From Duganella dendranthematis (lineage in GTDB: Bacteria > Pseudomonadota > Gammaproteobacteria > Burkholderiales > Burkholderiaceae_D), in contig NZ_CP051684.1 of NCBI RefSeq assembly GCF_012849375.1, positions 682,001 through 746,000 on the forward strand: a stretch of DNA of 64,000 bases, written 5' to 3'. The translations under genes were made by a program, and so were the position numbers. This document shows positions 26,145-35,748 of the stretch, piece by piece. Under the pieces are notes generated by a model. The model saw nothing but the letters and a program-made list of their open reading frames with translations. It was not told the origin of the DNA and searched no databases. Within the stretch, counting starts at the first letter, position 1, and each line of letters opens with the position of its first letter.

Positions 26145-27572
26145 TTAACTATTTTGAGCTTTTTTGAACAGCAGGAAAAACGTGGTGCTGGCGCCCGGCT
26201 GACTGTCCACGGAAATCTTTCCGCCATGTAAATTCATGATGGCGCGGACGATGGACAGGCCCAGTCCGGCCGAATGGGCTTGGTCCGAGCGCGCCTGGTC
26301 GGCCCGGTAGTAGCGGTCAAAGATATGCGGCAAATGCTCGGGCGCGATGCCGGGGCCGGTGTTGCTGACCGCCAGTTGCACGCCCTCTTCCACCGCGCGC
26401 GCCGACAGGTGCACTTCGCCGCCGGCCGGCGTGTAGCGGATCGCATTCGACACCAGGTTATTGACGGCGCGCTGCAACAGTACCGGGTCGATCTCGGCGC
26501 GCAGCGGCTCGGCTTCGACGGTCAGGCGAACGCCGCCGTCATCGGCCAGGATCTCGAAATACTCGTGGATGCGCTGCAATTCCACCTGCAAGTCCAGCGA
26601 CTCGCGCCGCAGCGCCAGCTGAGCGTTGTCGACCCGCGCCAGAAAGAGCGTGTTTTCGATCATGCGCGCCAGCCGCTCGTATTCCTCGGAGTTTGACGCC
26701 AGCAGCGCCTGGTATTCCTCCGGCGTGCGCGGGCGCGACAGCGCCACCTGGGTTTCCACCATCAGCGTGTTGACCGGCGTGCGCATGTCGTGCGCCAGGT
26801 CAGCGGCAAAGCCGGACAATCGCTGCACGCCGTCCTCCAACCGGTCCAGCATGGCGTTGAAGGCTTCGCCCATCTGCCGCAACTCGGCCGGCGCGTCCTC
26901 TACCGACAAGCGCGTGTTCAGGCGGCTGGCGTTGATGTCCCCGGCCTTGGCAATCACCGAGCGGAATTGCCGCATGCTGTAACGCACCACCGCATAGCCC
27001 AGCGCGGTCGCCAGCAAAGCGCCGCCACACAGCGCCACCAGCAGATCGGCGACATAGGCGCGCAGCAGCTGCAAACGGTCCGACCGTTCCCGCGCGAGCG
27101 TGATCTGCACCGGTTCACCAGCGTCGCCGGCGGTCGGGTTGACGCCCACCAGCCCGGTGGCGCGCACCATGCGGCCGCGTCCCATGGCCGGCTGCCAGTC
27201 GTGCACATCGTCCATGGTCAGCGCGCGTTGCGCCGGCACGCTGGCCACTGTCGGCAGCGGCCGCGAGGTGACCGAGGTCTGCACCAGTTGCTTGCCGTCG
27301 GCGCCGTTCACCTTCAGCATGAAGTCGTTGTGGCCATACAGCGTGTCGGTCAGCGGCCGGGCGTTGCGCACCATGGCCGACACCGACGGCAGCTCGGCCA
27401 GCACGCGGCGGATCTGGCCGACCTTGGCGATCAGCTCGACGTCGTCGCGGTAGGCCATCTGCCGCTGCAAGGTGTGATACAGGTAGGCGCCAACGGCCAG
27501 AAAGGTCGCCACCGCCACCGCCGACAGCAGCAAGGCCACGCGCAATGTCAGCGACAGCGGACGGCGCTTCAC
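26145..27572 (-). CDS. heavy-metal (copper-type) sensor histidine kinase
   Basis: A 475-aa membrane kinase of the CusS type. There are two membrane helices (about 8-28 and 165-190), with a periplasmic sensing loop between them. HAMP follows, then HisKA with [19 protein letters not shown] as the phospho-accepting His region. The ATPase has [18 protein letters not shown] (N box), [20 protein letters not shown] and [19 protein letters not shown]. The start is GTG at 27572, overlapping the response regulator stop by 4 nt. The metal is inferred from family and neighbours. Confidence 0.92.
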   Translation of the reverse strand: MKRRPLSLTLRVALLLSAVAVATFLAVGAYLYHTLQRQMAYRDDVELIAKVGQIRRVLAELPSVSAMVRNARPLTDTLYGHNDFMLKVNGADGKQLVQTSVTSRPLPTVASVPAQRALTMDDVHDWQPAMGRGRMVRATGLVGVNPTAGDAGEPVQITLARERSDRLQLLRAYVADLLVALCGGALLATALGYAVVRYSMRQFRSVIAKAGDINASRLNTRLSVEDAPAELRQMGEAFNAMLDRLEDGVQRLSGFAADLAHDMRTPVNTLMVETQVALSRPRTPEEYQALLASNSEEYERLARMIENTLFLARVDNAQLALRRESLDLQVELQRIHEYFEILADDGGVRLTVEAEPLRAEIDPVLLQRAVNNLVSNAIRYTPAGGEVHLSARAVEEGVQLAVSNTGPGIAPEHLPHIFDRYYRADQARSDQAHSAGLGLSIVRAIMNLHGGKISVDSQPGASTTFFLLFKKAQNS

Positions 27573-28240
27573 GAGCGCGCTTCCAGGAGATAGCCCATAC
27601 CGCGCACCGTCTGCACCAGTTTGAGCGGATACGGGTCGTCCAGTTTGACGCGCAGGCGGCGGATCGCCACGTCCACCACATTGGTGTCGGAGTCGAAATT
27701 CATGTCCCACACCATGGAAGCGATCTGCGTGCGCGACAGCACCTCGCCCTGGCGCTTGGCCAGCAGGTGCAGCAAGGCAAATTCCTTGGCGGTCAGCTCG
27801 ATGCGCTGGCCGCCGCGCGACACGCGCCGTCGCAACACGTCGATTTCGAGGTCCGCCACGCGGATGACTTCCGCCTCGCGCACCGGGCCGCGCCGCATCA
27901 GCGTTTTGACGCGCGCCAGAAACTCGGCAAACGCAAACGGCTTGACCAGGTAATCGTCGGCGCCCAGCTCCAGCCCCTTGACGCGGTCGGCCACGTCGTC
28001 GCGGGCGGTGAGGAACAGCACCGGCGTTTCCTTGCGTTCACGCAGCCTGGCCAGCACCTGCCAGCCGTCCATCTGCGGCAGCATCACGTCCAGCACGATC
28101 AAGTCGTAATCGATCTCCAGCGCCAATGACAGGCCGTCGACGCCGTTGCGCGCCAGGTCGGCCACGTAGCCCGATTCCTGCAGGCCCTTGACCAGATAGT
28201 CGCCCGCTTTGGGCTCGTCTTCAACAATAAGTATTTTCAT
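27569..28240 (-). CDS. heavy-metal response regulator (CusR/CopR type, OmpR family)
   Basis: A 223-aa regulator with a receiver domain ([11 protein letters not shown], phospho-acceptor Asp51 in [24 protein letters not shown]). An OmpR-type winged helix follows: [20 protein letters not shown], then [15 protein letters not shown] and [10 protein letters not shown]. It is partner to the kinase downstream. It is divergent from the CzcE-like, DUF305 and beta-propeller genes, and a copper-box-like site lies between (28278-28293). Confidence 0.94.
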   Translation of the reverse strand: MKILIVEDEPKAGDYLVKGLQESGYVADLARNGVDGLSLALEIDYDLIVLDVMLPQMDGWQVLARLRERKETPVLFLTARDDVADRVKGLELGADDYLVKPFAFAEFLARVKTLMRRGPVREAEVIRVADLEIDVLRRRVSRGGQRIELTAKEFALLHLLAKRQGEVLSRTQIASMVWDMNFDSDTNVVDVAIRRLRVKLDDPYPLKLVQTVRGMGYLLEARS

Positions 28241-28277
28241 GATGGCTGCATTCTCGGCTGTTTGCGCCGCCGTGGGG

Positions 28278-28293
28278 ATTACAAATCTGTCAT
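28278..28293 (+). promoter_or_regulatory. putative copper-box (CusR/CopR-type operator)
   Basis: ATTACAAATCTGTCAT resembles the imperfect inverted repeats (TGACA/TGTCA or TTACA halves) bound by CusR/CopR regulators. It lies in the 127-nt divergent region between the regulator gene and the CzcE-like gene, 75 nt before the latter's start. The match is partial. Confidence 0.45.
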
Positions 28294-28367
28294 TTGAGCG
28301 TCATCTTCCTGTCAGTGCCCATTGCTTAGACTGGCTACATCTTCACTTCACCCCGAAAGGAAACATC

Positions 28368-28694
28368 ATGTTCAACGCTCTGCGCACCACCATCATCGCC
28401 GCCACCTTGTTCACCGGCGCCGCCCACGCTGTGGTCAATCCGAATCCGCAGTTCGGCATGGCCGAAAGCAACGCCAGCGCCGACCGCCAGGTGACCATCA
28501 ACGCCAACACCAAATCGGTCAACGTCAACAACGGCGACACCGTGGCCTTCAACGTCAATGGCAAGACCTTCACCTGGCATTTTGACACGCTGCACGCCGA
28601 AGAAGCCTTCAGCCTGGCCAAAATCGCCCCGGCCGGTATCGATCTCGGCAACGTGACGGTCTACGTCGGCAGCAACCCGCTGTACCGAGGCTAA
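28368..28694 (+). CDS. CzcE-family periplasmic heavy-metal-binding protein
   Basis: A 108-aa protein with a Sec signal (MFNALRTTIIAATLFTGAAH, cleavage near AHA). The mature part has INANTKSVNVNNGDTVAFNV and GKTFTWHFDTLHAEEAF, the fingerprint of CzcE-like proteins, which bind copper in the periplasm of metal-resistant betaproteobacteria. AAAGGAAA lies before the ATG. The DUF305 gene begins 4 nt after its stop. Probable target of the divergent two-component system. Confidence 0.88.
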   Translation: MFNALRTTIIAATLFTGAAHAVVNPNPQFGMAESNASADRQVTINANTKSVNVNNGDTVAFNVNGKTFTWHFDTLHAEEAFSLAKIAPAGIDLGNVTVYVGSNPLYRG

Positions 28695-28698
28695 GCTG

Positions 28699-29115
28699 GT
28701 GCGCGCCGCCCTCATCGCCGGCCTGGCCGCGCTGTCGCTCACAGCGGCAGCGGCCAGCGCGCAGGAGCACCACCATCATGGCGAGGCCGCATCGACGCCC
28801 CCGGCGTCGGCAGCGCCGCCCGTCTTCGTCGCCAGCAGCGCCAAGCCGTTCAGCGCGCTGATGGACGACGCCATGGCCGTCATGGACGCCGGCATGCGCC
28901 AGGCGCCGATGAACGGCAATCCCGACCACGACTTCGTCACCATGATGATGCCCCATCACCAGGGTGCTGTCGACATGGCAAAAGCAGTGCTGCTATCGAC
29001 CAAAGATCCCGAGATCCGCAACCTGGCGCTGGGCATCATCGCCGAGCAGCAGGTCGAAATCCAGGTCATGCAGGCCTGGCTAGACCACCATCCCACCAAG
29101 GAGACCACCAAATGA
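28699..29115 (+). CDS. DUF305 family protein (copper-associated)
   Basis: A 138-aa exported protein starting at GTG 28699, with signal MRAALIAGLAALSLTAAAAS. Just after it is a His cluster (EHHHHGE), then FSALMDDAMAVMDAGM and DFVTMMMPHHQGAVDMAKAV, the Met/His-rich signature of DUF305, and EQQVEIQVMQAW. DUF305 proteins commonly accompany copper resistance genes. Its stop overlaps the next start by 4 nt. Confidence 0.88.
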   Translation: MRAALIAGLAALSLTAAAASAQEHHHHGEAASTPPASAAPPVFVASSAKPFSALMDDAMAVMDAGMRQAPMNGNPDHDFVTMMMPHHQGAVDMAKAVLLSTKDPEIRNLALGIIAEQQVEIQVMQAWLDHHPTKETTK

Positions 29116-30458
29116 AGCAACTCGCATTCGCCGCCGCCATCGGCATGGCCCTGAGCGTCCACGCCGAAGCCGCCATCTCGCCGCTGGACCGGGTCTACAC
29201 GGCCGACCAGAATACCAATACCGTGTCCGTCTTCAGCCCGGCGTCCAACAAGCTGCTGGGCCAGATCAAACTGGGCAACCAGCGGCCTGACGTGCTGTCG
29301 CCGCTGTACAAAGGCGAGATCAATGTGCACGGCCTGGGGTTTTCGCCGGACCACAAGACGCTGATTGCGATTTCCAACGGCTCCAACTCGGTTACGTTTA
29401 TCGACACCGCCACCAACAAGGTCAAAGGTAAAACCTACGTCGGCCGCTCGCCGCATGAAGGTTTCTTTAGCGCCGATGGCAAGGAAGTGTGGGTAGTGGT
29501 GCGCGGCGAGGACTATATTTCGGTGATCGATCCGGTGACCTTCAAGGAAACCCACCGCATCCAGACCGAACTGGGACCGGGCATGGTGCAATTCCATCCG
29601 GATGGCAAGCTGGCGTTTGCCGTTTCCAGCTTTACGCCGACCGTCGACATCATCGACGTGGCGACGCACACCATCATCAAACGCATCAATGTGGTCAGCC
29701 CGTTCTCGCCCTTCCTGCAATTTACCCCCGACTACAGCGAAATCTGGATGACGCACAAGGACGTCGGCAAAGTCACGCGCATCAGCACCAAGACGCTGGA
29801 AGTGACCGGCGTGATCGATACCGGCTTCATCACCAACCACCTGGCGTTTGCCAAGGTCGGCGGCGAAGTGCGCGCGTATGTGACGATCGGCGGCGAAAAC
29901 GTGGTCAAGGTGTACAGCACCGGCCCGCAAGCGAAACTGCTGGCCACCATTCCGACCGGCGCCCTGCCGCACGGCGCCTGGACCTCGGACGACAACAGCC
30001 GGGTCTACATCGGCCTGGAAAACGGCGACGGCGTACAAGTGATCGACACCGCCACCAATAAAGTGATTGCCACCATGGGCGGCGGGCAGGCGCCGCAGGC
30101 GCTGGTCTATCTGTCGAACGTGGCGCCATCGGCCACCGACGCGTCCAACCTGGTGCCGCGCGTGAATCAGGATTCGGCGAATATCCAGCTCAAACCGGTC
30201 GCCGGCGAAGCCAAGGGCTTTGTGGTGGTGCGCAGCCTGGGCGTGGTGGAATCGATCGAGGCCTTCCTGTACAAGCTCAAGCCGGATACGCAATATGACG
30301 TCTATGCGGGCAACGGCGCGGCGCCGGTTGGCAGTTTCCGCACCAACGCCATGGGCATAGCCAACGGCACCATGATCGGCCCGGGCCACGCCGATGGCGC
30401 CATCACCGTCAAGCAGGCCGGCGGCGCCACCGTGCTGACCTCCCTATTCCATAAGTAA
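29112..30458 (+). CDS. YncE/YVTN-type beta-propeller protein
   Basis: A 448-aa periplasmic protein with signal MKQLAFAAAIGMALSVHAEA. Repeats of about 45 residues follow (VYTADQNTNTVSVFSPASNK, SNGSNSVTFIDTATNKVKG, GDGVQVIDTATNKVIATMGG), forming a seven-bladed type propeller up to about 340. A C-terminal beta domain (AEAKGFVVV, FLYKLKPDTQYDVYAGNGAA) covers the end. It is coupled to the DUF305 gene, so a role in metal binding or signalling is likely but not shown. A terminator follows. Confidence 0.87.
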   Translation: MKQLAFAAAIGMALSVHAEAAISPLDRVYTADQNTNTVSVFSPASNKLLGQIKLGNQRPDVLSPLYKGEINVHGLGFSPDHKTLIAISNGSNSVTFIDTATNKVKGKTYVGRSPHEGFFSADGKEVWVVVRGEDYISVIDPVTFKETHRIQTELGPGMVQFHPDGKLAFAVSSFTPTVDIIDVATHTIIKRINVVSPFSPFLQFTPDYSEIWMTHKDVGKVTRISTKTLEVTGVIDTGFITNHLAFAKVGGEVRAYVTIGGENVVKVYSTGPQAKLLATIPTGALPHGAWTSDDNSRVYIGLENGDGVQVIDTATNKVIATMGGGQAPQALVYLSNVAPSATDASNLVPRVNQDSANIQLKPVAGEAKGFVVVRSLGVVESIEAFLYKLKPDTQYDVYAGNGAAPVGSFRTNAMGIANGTMIGPGHADGAITVKQAGGATVLTSLFHK

Positions 30459-30492
30459 GAGGATTATTGAGCCTGGCTCAAATCTCTTTTTA
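30459..30492 (+). terminator. Rho-independent terminator after the beta-propeller gene
   Basis: Stem TTGAGC/GCTCAA (30467-30472 and 30476-30481) with a CTG loop, flanked by AGAG and CTCT that can also pair, then a T run (30488-30492). It would end the metal-response operon. Confidence 0.75.
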
Positions 30493-30560
30493 CCGTGCGG
30501 TGCTTGCCGCTTCTTACCGTGCCACTGAGACTGGGGCTCCCCCCCATCTCAGGAGACACA

Positions 30561-31442
30561 ATGCAAAACAAGCCAAGCTGGTATCCGTCGCGCTTTGGCG
30601 CGGCAGATGAAATCGGCGCCGCCAACCTCATTACCCCGGAACGGGTGCTGAAGGCGGCGGCGCTGATCAAGACGGGCCGCACCTATCCGCTGGCGGTGCC
30701 GGTCAGCAAAGACCTGCCGGCCTTCCGCCACCGCAGCTTCAAACTGTACAACATTCAGCCGGGCGAACAAGCCGGCAAAACCACGGGGCCGAACCAGTTC
30801 ACCTTCAATGACGAACTGGCGGTGGCGTGGACCGGTGTCGGCACGCAACTCAACGGCATCGGCCATATCGGCATCAACCATGTGTATTACAACGGCAACC
30901 ACGCCACCGACTTCGTCACCGTGGAAGGGGTCAAAAAGCTGGGCGTGGAAAAAGTGCCGCCGCTGGTGGCGCGCGGCGTGGTGCTGGATATGACCGTGCA
31001 TTTCGGCGTGGCTATCGTGCCGGGCGGCACCACCATCACGGTGGCCGATATTGAAGCCACGCTGGCGCGCCAGGGCGTTCAGATCGAGGCCGGCGACGTG
31101 GTGCTGTTCAATACCGGCTGGCTGGAGCTAATCGGCAAGGACGACAAGCAATTCCTGGAAGTGGAGCCGGGCATCGACATCGAGGCGGCGAAATGGCTGG
31201 CCGAGCGTGATATCGTCGCTTTCGGCGGCGACACCTGGGCCTCGGAGGTGTATCCGAACCCGACCGGCGAGGAATTCCCGGTCAACCAGTTCATGCTGGC
31301 GCAGCGCGGCATCTACAACCTGGAACTGATCGACACCCGGGCGCTGCTGCGCGACGGCATCTTTGAATTTCTGTTTGTGCTGGGCCAGCCGCTGTATGTC
31401 GGCTCGACCCAGGTCAACATCAATCCGGTCGCGATTGCCTGA
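30561..31442 (+). CDS. cyclase family protein (kynurenine formamidase-like hydrolase)
   Basis: A 293-aa metal-dependent hydrolase fold. Family features: FGAADEIGAANLITPERVL, then GVGTQLNGIGHIGI at the metal-binding segment, VVLFNTGW and FGGDTWASEVYPN. In classical members the segment reads HxGTHxDxPxH; here the corresponding positions are Gln and Asn, so metal binding may differ. AGGAGA is 5 nt before the ATG. Substrate unknown. It ends 3 nt from the stop of the converging hydrolase. Confidence 0.87.
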   Translation: MQNKPSWYPSRFGAADEIGAANLITPERVLKAAALIKTGRTYPLAVPVSKDLPAFRHRSFKLYNIQPGEQAGKTTGPNQFTFNDELAVAWTGVGTQLNGIGHIGINHVYYNGNHATDFVTVEGVKKLGVEKVPPLVARGVVLDMTVHFGVAIVPGGTTITVADIEATLARQGVQIEAGDVVLFNTGWLELIGKDDKQFLEVEPGIDIEAAKWLAERDIVAFGGDTWASEVYPNPTGEEFPVNQFMLAQRGIYNLELIDTRALLRDGIFEFLFVLGQPLYVGSTQVNINPVAIA

Positions 31443-31445
31443 GCG

Positions 31446-32180
31446 TTATTTGGCGGCTTCCAGGATCAGATTAGCGATCTCGTCCGCGTGCGAAATCATA
31501 GACAGGTGGCTGGACGCCAGCTCGATGGTCCTGGCACCCATGCGCTTGGCCAGGAAACGCTCCAGGTCCGGCGAGGTGGTGCGGTCGTTGGTGGATACCG
31601 CGTAATAAGTCGGCTTGACCTTCCACGCCGCCTGCGTGGTGCGGGCGCTGAACAGGGTCTGCGAGATGCGGCCCTGGCCGGCATACAGCACGCGCGCGCG
31701 CGCCGGGTCCAGATCGCCGCCGAAGTCGCGCACAAACGCCTCCTCGCTCAGTTGCGCGAAGCCGTCCGGCGATTTCACCAGACCGGCACTGGCCGGCGGC
31801 GCCGGGAACTTTGCCGCCAGCGCGCCGTAATCCTCACCGGCATCCGGCGCCCGCGCCGCCACATACACCAGCGCCTTGACCTTCGGATCGACGCCGGTCT
31901 CGCTGATCACCGTACCGGCCCACGAATGGCCCACCAGCACCACCGGCCCGTCCTGCAGCGCCAGCACGCGGCGGGTGGCGTCGGCGTCATCCGTCAGCGA
32001 GGTCAGCGGGTTCTGCACGGCGGTGACGTGCTTGCCGGCTTGCTGCAATTTGGCGATCACGTCATTCCAGCACGAGCCGTCGGCGTACGCGCCATGCACT
32101 AACACGATATTATTCACTTCTGCGGAAGCGGCGCCGGAGAACAAGGCGGCGAAGGCGCCGGCCAGTAACAGCTTTTTCAT
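31446..32180 (-). CDS. secreted alpha/beta hydrolase
   Basis: A 244-aa hydrolase with signal MKKLLLAGAFAALFSGAASA. It has the oxyanion segment VLVHGAYADGSCW, the nucleophile elbow VVLVGHSWAGTVI (Ser in GHSWAG) and the late His in ELASSHLSMISHADE. This is the group of short esterase-like hydrolases resembling plant salicylate esterases; substrate unknown. The start at 32180 is chosen because the signal peptide begins there. Confidence 0.9.
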   Translation of the reverse strand: MKKLLLAGAFAALFSGAASAEVNNIVLVHGAYADGSCWNDVIAKLQQAGKHVTAVQNPLTSLTDDADATRRVLALQDGPVVLVGHSWAGTVISETGVDPKVKALVYVAARAPDAGEDYGALAAKFPAPPASAGLVKSPDGFAQLSEEAFVRDFGGDLDPARARVLYAGQGRISQTLFSARTTQAAWKVKPTYYAVSTNDRTTSPDLERFLAKRMGARTIELASSHLSMISHADEIANLILEAAK

Positions 32181-32523
32181 GATGGTTTCCTTCAGTGATG
32201 GGAATGAAACCAGTATAAAAATCCCTCCCTGACGGCAAGGTGACAGCTGGATTACAAACAGATTACATTCCGCACTGGAATACAGCGTATCCGCCGATTG
32301 ATACATGCCAGAAACAATTCTTAAGTCAACTATAACGATTAAGACGATAAAATTATTCACTAATGTAGCACTTGTTAGCATCCCTGCTGCATAAGCGCAG
32401 CATCATCAGCATCACCTTGGCATTGATTAGCCTGGCTCATAAGGTCATGCGATTCCGCCGCATTATTCAAAATGCTGCACCGCGCTATATTGTCCGGTCA
32501 GTCTGTCCCTGGGGGTAATTTGT
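32181..32523. other. intergenic region between the hydrolase and the RND operon
   Basis: About 340 nt, more AT-rich than the genes around it. It must hold the divergent promoters for the hydrolase and for the efflux operon. A small hairpin-like sequence, CTGC-ATAAGC-GCAG, lies near 32388-32400. I saw no reading frame with coding character, no repeat and no clear operator. Confidence 0.6.
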
Positions 32524-35500
32524 GTGTTAATTGAAATCGTCCGCGTGGCGCTCCGGCGTCCCTATACATTTGTGGTCATGGCCTTGCTGCTGCTGATCAT
32601 CGGTCCGCTGGCAGCGATGCGCACGCCGACCGACATCTTCCCCGACATCCGGATTCCGGTGATCGCGGTCGCATGGCAGTACACCGGCCAGCCGCCCGAC
32701 CAGATGGCTGGCCGCGTCTCGACCCTGTTCCAGCGCGCGCTGACCACCACGGTCAACGACATTGAACACATCGAGGCCAACACCTTCACCGGCGTGTCGA
32801 TCGTCAAGATCTTCTTCCAGCCAGGCGTCAACGTGGCGGTGGCCAATGCCCAGGTAACGGCAATCTCGCAGGCGCTGCTGAAGCAAATGCCGGCCGGTAT
32901 TACCCCGCCGCTGATCATTAACTACAATGCGGCCACCGTGCCGATTCTGCAAGTGGCGCTGTCGGGCAAAGGCCTGACGGAACAGCAGCTGTCCGACCTG
33001 GGCACCAACACCGTGCGCACGCCGCTCGTCAGCGTGCCCGGCGCGGCAATTCCGCTGCCGTACGGCGGCAAGCAGCGCCAGGTGCAGATCGACGTCGATC
33101 CGGCGCTGTTGCAGGCGCGCGGCCTGTCGGCGCAGGACATCGCCAACGCGCTGGCCGCCCAGAACGTGCTGACCCCGGTCGGCACGCAGAAAATCGATTC
33201 GCTCGAATACACCATCCAGCTCAATAGCGCGCCAACGGCCATCGCCGACCTGGCCCGCCTGCCGGTAAAAGTGGTCAACGGCACCACCATCTACCTGGGC
33301 GACATCGCCAACGTCCACGACGGCAATGCGCCGCAAACCAACGTGGTGCACGTCGACGGCAGCCGCTCGGTGCTGATGTCGGTGCTGAAGAATGGTTCGA
33401 CCTCGACGCTGGCAATTGTTGACGGCATCCGCAACAAGATCGACACGCTGAAATCCGGCTGGCCGGAAGCGCTGAAAGTCACACCGATCAATGACCAGTC
33501 CGTGTTCGTGCGCGCTGCCATCAAAGGCGTGGCCTCGGAAGGCGTGATCGCCGCTGCGTTGACCAGCCTGATGATCCTGCTGTTCCTCGGAAGCTGGCGC
33601 TCGACGATTATTATTGCGGTATCGATTCCGCTGTCGATTCTCGGCTCCATCATCGCCCTGTCGGCCATCGGCGAATCGCTCAACCTGATGACCCTGGGCG
33701 GCCTGGCGCTGGCCGTGGGTATCCTGGTCGATGATGCGACCGTCACCATCGAAAACATCAACTGGCACCTGGAACAAGGCAAGCCGGTTGAAACCTCGAT
33801 CATGGACGGCGCGGCGCAGATCGCCACCCCGGCTTTCGTCTCGCTGCTGTGTATCTGTATCGTGTTCGTGCCGATGTTCTTCCTGGACGGCGTGTCGCGC
33901 TTCCTGTTCGTGCCGATGGCCGAGGCGGTGATCTTCGCAATGATCTTCTCGTTCCTGCTGTCGCGTACCCTGGTGCCGACCATGGCCAACTACCTGCTGA
34001 AGGCGCACGATACCGGCGAAGGCCATGCCCACGGCCACCACGGCGCGGCCACCCTGCCGCCATCGCGCAATCCACTGGTCAACTTCCAGCGCGCCTTCGA
34101 AGCCCGCTTCGAGCGCCTGCGCGCCGGTTACTACGGCATCCTGGAATCGGCCATCGGCAGCCGTCCGAAGTTCATCATCGGCTTCATGGTGGTGGTGTTG
34201 GCGTCGTTTGCACTGGTGCCTTTCCTGGGCAGTAACTTCTTCCCATCGGTCGACTCCGGTCAAGTGCTGCTGCACGTGCGCGTGCCGGTCGGCACCCGGA
34301 TCGAGGAAACCGCAGCCCGCTTCGCCCACATCGAGCAAGCCATCCGCCGCGTGATCCCGTCCAAGGAAATCGTCACCCTGACCGACAACATCGGCATGCC
34401 GGCCAGCTCGATCAATATGGTGTACAACAACACCGGCATGATGGGCACCCAGGACGGCGACTTCCAGATCGCGCTGGGCGAGGATCATGCGCCGACCGCC
34501 GAGTACGTGCGCAAGCTGCGCAAGGTGCTGCCGGAAGAATTCCCGGACACCACGTTCTCGTTCCCGCCAGCCGACATCGTCGGCCAGATCCTGAACTTCG
34601 GTTCGCCGGCGCCGATCGATATCCAGATCCGCGGCGCCAAGATCGATGACAACTACGTCTACGCTGACAAGCTGCTGAAACGCATTCGCGCCATCAAGGG
34701 CGTGGCCGACGCCCGCATCCAGCAGTCGAACAAGGCGCCGGTGTTCAACGTCGACCTCGACCGTACCCAGGCGCAGCAGCTGGGCCTGAACACGCGCGAC
34801 ATCACCAACAGCATGGTGGTCAACCTGGCCGGTTCGTCGCAGGTAGCGCCGACCTTCTGGCTCAATCCCGCCAACGGCGTCAGCTATCCGATCGTCATGC
34901 AGACCCCGCAACCGCAGCTGGATTCGCTGACCGCGCTGGCCAACCTGCCGGTCGGTAACGGCACCTCCACCGGCACCGCTACCTTAGGCGGCGTCGCCCG
35001 CTTCCAGCGCGGCACCGCGTCGGCGCTGGTCAGCCAGTACGATATTTCGCCGATGGTGCAGATCTACGCCACCACCCAGGACCGTGACCTCGGCGCCGTC
35101 GCCAAGGACATCAACAAGGTGCTGGAAGAAACCAAGGCCGAACTGCCGAAAGGTTCGTCGGCGCAGATGCTGGGCCAGGTGAAAACCATGGACCGCGCCT
35201 TCTCCGGCCTGCTGTTCGGCCTGCTGGGCGCCGTGGTGCTGATTTACTTCCTGATCGTGGTCAACTTCCAGTCGTGGCTGGACCCGGCCGTGATCGTCTC
35301 GGCGCTGCCGGCCGCCCTGGCCGGTATCGTCTGGATGCTGTTCGCCACCAATACCACGCTGTCGGTGCCGGCGCTGACCGGGGCCATCATGTGTATGGGT
35401 GTGGCCACCGCCAACTCGGTGCTGGTGATCTCGTTTGCCCGTGAACGGCTGGAAGAACTGGGCGACGCCACCGCCGCCGCGCTGGAAGCCGGCTCGGTCC

Positions 35501-35748
35501 GCTTCCGTCCGGTGCTGATGACGGCGCTGTCGATGATCATCGGCATGCTGCCGATGGCCCTGGGCCTGGGCGATGGCGGCGAGCAGAATGCGCCGCTGGG
35601 CCGCGCCGTGATCGGCGGCCTGATCTTCGCGACCACCGCCACGCTGCTGTTCGTGCCGGTTGTGTTCAGCCTGGTGCATCGGAAGCATGCGCCGAAATCC
35701 CAATCCAACGACCAACCTATTTCCGGAGCACCTGTCCATGCAAACTAA
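32524..35748 (+). CDS. RND efflux transporter permease subunit (HAE-1 type)
   Basis: A 1074-aa inner-membrane proton antiporter. It begins at GTG 32524 (MLIEIVRVALRRPYTFVVMA). TM4 carries the proton-relay pair in VGILVDDATVTIENINWHLE, and TM10-11 reads MCMGVATANSVLVISFARER. The two large periplasmic loops are present, so length and order match AcrB/MdtB. The central cytosolic loop has a His-rich run (GHAHGHHG, near residue 503). It overlaps the adaptor gene by 11 nt. No regulator is encoded next to it. Confidence 0.95.
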   Translation: MLIEIVRVALRRPYTFVVMALLLLIIGPLAAMRTPTDIFPDIRIPVIAVAWQYTGQPPDQMAGRVSTLFQRALTTTVNDIEHIEANTFTGVSIVKIFFQPGVNVAVANAQVTAISQALLKQMPAGITPPLIINYNAATVPILQVALSGKGLTEQQLSDLGTNTVRTPLVSVPGAAIPLPYGGKQRQVQIDVDPALLQARGLSAQDIANALAAQNVLTPVGTQKIDSLEYTIQLNSAPTAIADLARLPVKVVNGTTIYLGDIANVHDGNAPQTNVVHVDGSRSVLMSVLKNGSTSTLAIVDGIRNKIDTLKSGWPEALKVTPINDQSVFVRAAIKGVASEGVIAAALTSLMILLFLGSWRSTIIIAVSIPLSILGSIIALSAIGESLNLMTLGGLALAVGILVDDATVTIENINWHLEQGKPVETSIMDGAAQIATPAFVSLLCICIVFVPMFFLDGVSRFLFVPMAEAVIFAMIFSFLLSRTLVPTMANYLLKAHDTGEGHAHGHHGAATLPPSRNPLVNFQRAFEARFERLRAGYYGILESAIGSRPKFIIGFMVVVLASFALVPFLGSNFFPSVDSGQVLLHVRVPVGTRIEETAARFAHIEQAIRRVIPSKEIVTLTDNIGMPASSINMVYNNTGMMGTQDGDFQIALGEDHAPTAEYVRKLRKVLPEEFPDTTFSFPPADIVGQILNFGSPAPIDIQIRGAKIDDNYVYADKLLKRIRAIKGVADARIQQSNKAPVFNVDLDRTQAQQLGLNTRDITNSMVVNLAGSSQVAPTFWLNPANGVSYPIVMQTPQPQLDSLTALANLPVGNGTSTGTATLGGVARFQRGTASALVSQYDISPMVQIYATTQDRDLGAVAKDINKVLEETKAELPKGSSAQMLGQVKTMDRAFSGLLFGLLGAVVLIYFLIVVNFQSWLDPAVIVSALPAALAGIVWMLFATNTTLSVPALTGAIMCMGVATANSVLVISFARERLEELGDATAAALEAGSVRFRPVLMTALSMIIGMLPMALGLGDGGEQNAPLGRAVIGGLIFATTATLLFVPVVFSLVHRKHAPKSQSNDQPISGAPVHAN

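Noticed and set aside
28956..30389. A 477-codon open frame opposite the beta-propeller gene
   Set aside because: Antisense to a signal-peptide protein with visible repeats; no domain on this strand.
32527..34911. A 794-codon open frame on the minus strand opposite the RND permease
   Set aside because: It is antisense to an intact permease with clear motifs; the sequence is His/Arg/Asp-rich and meaningless.
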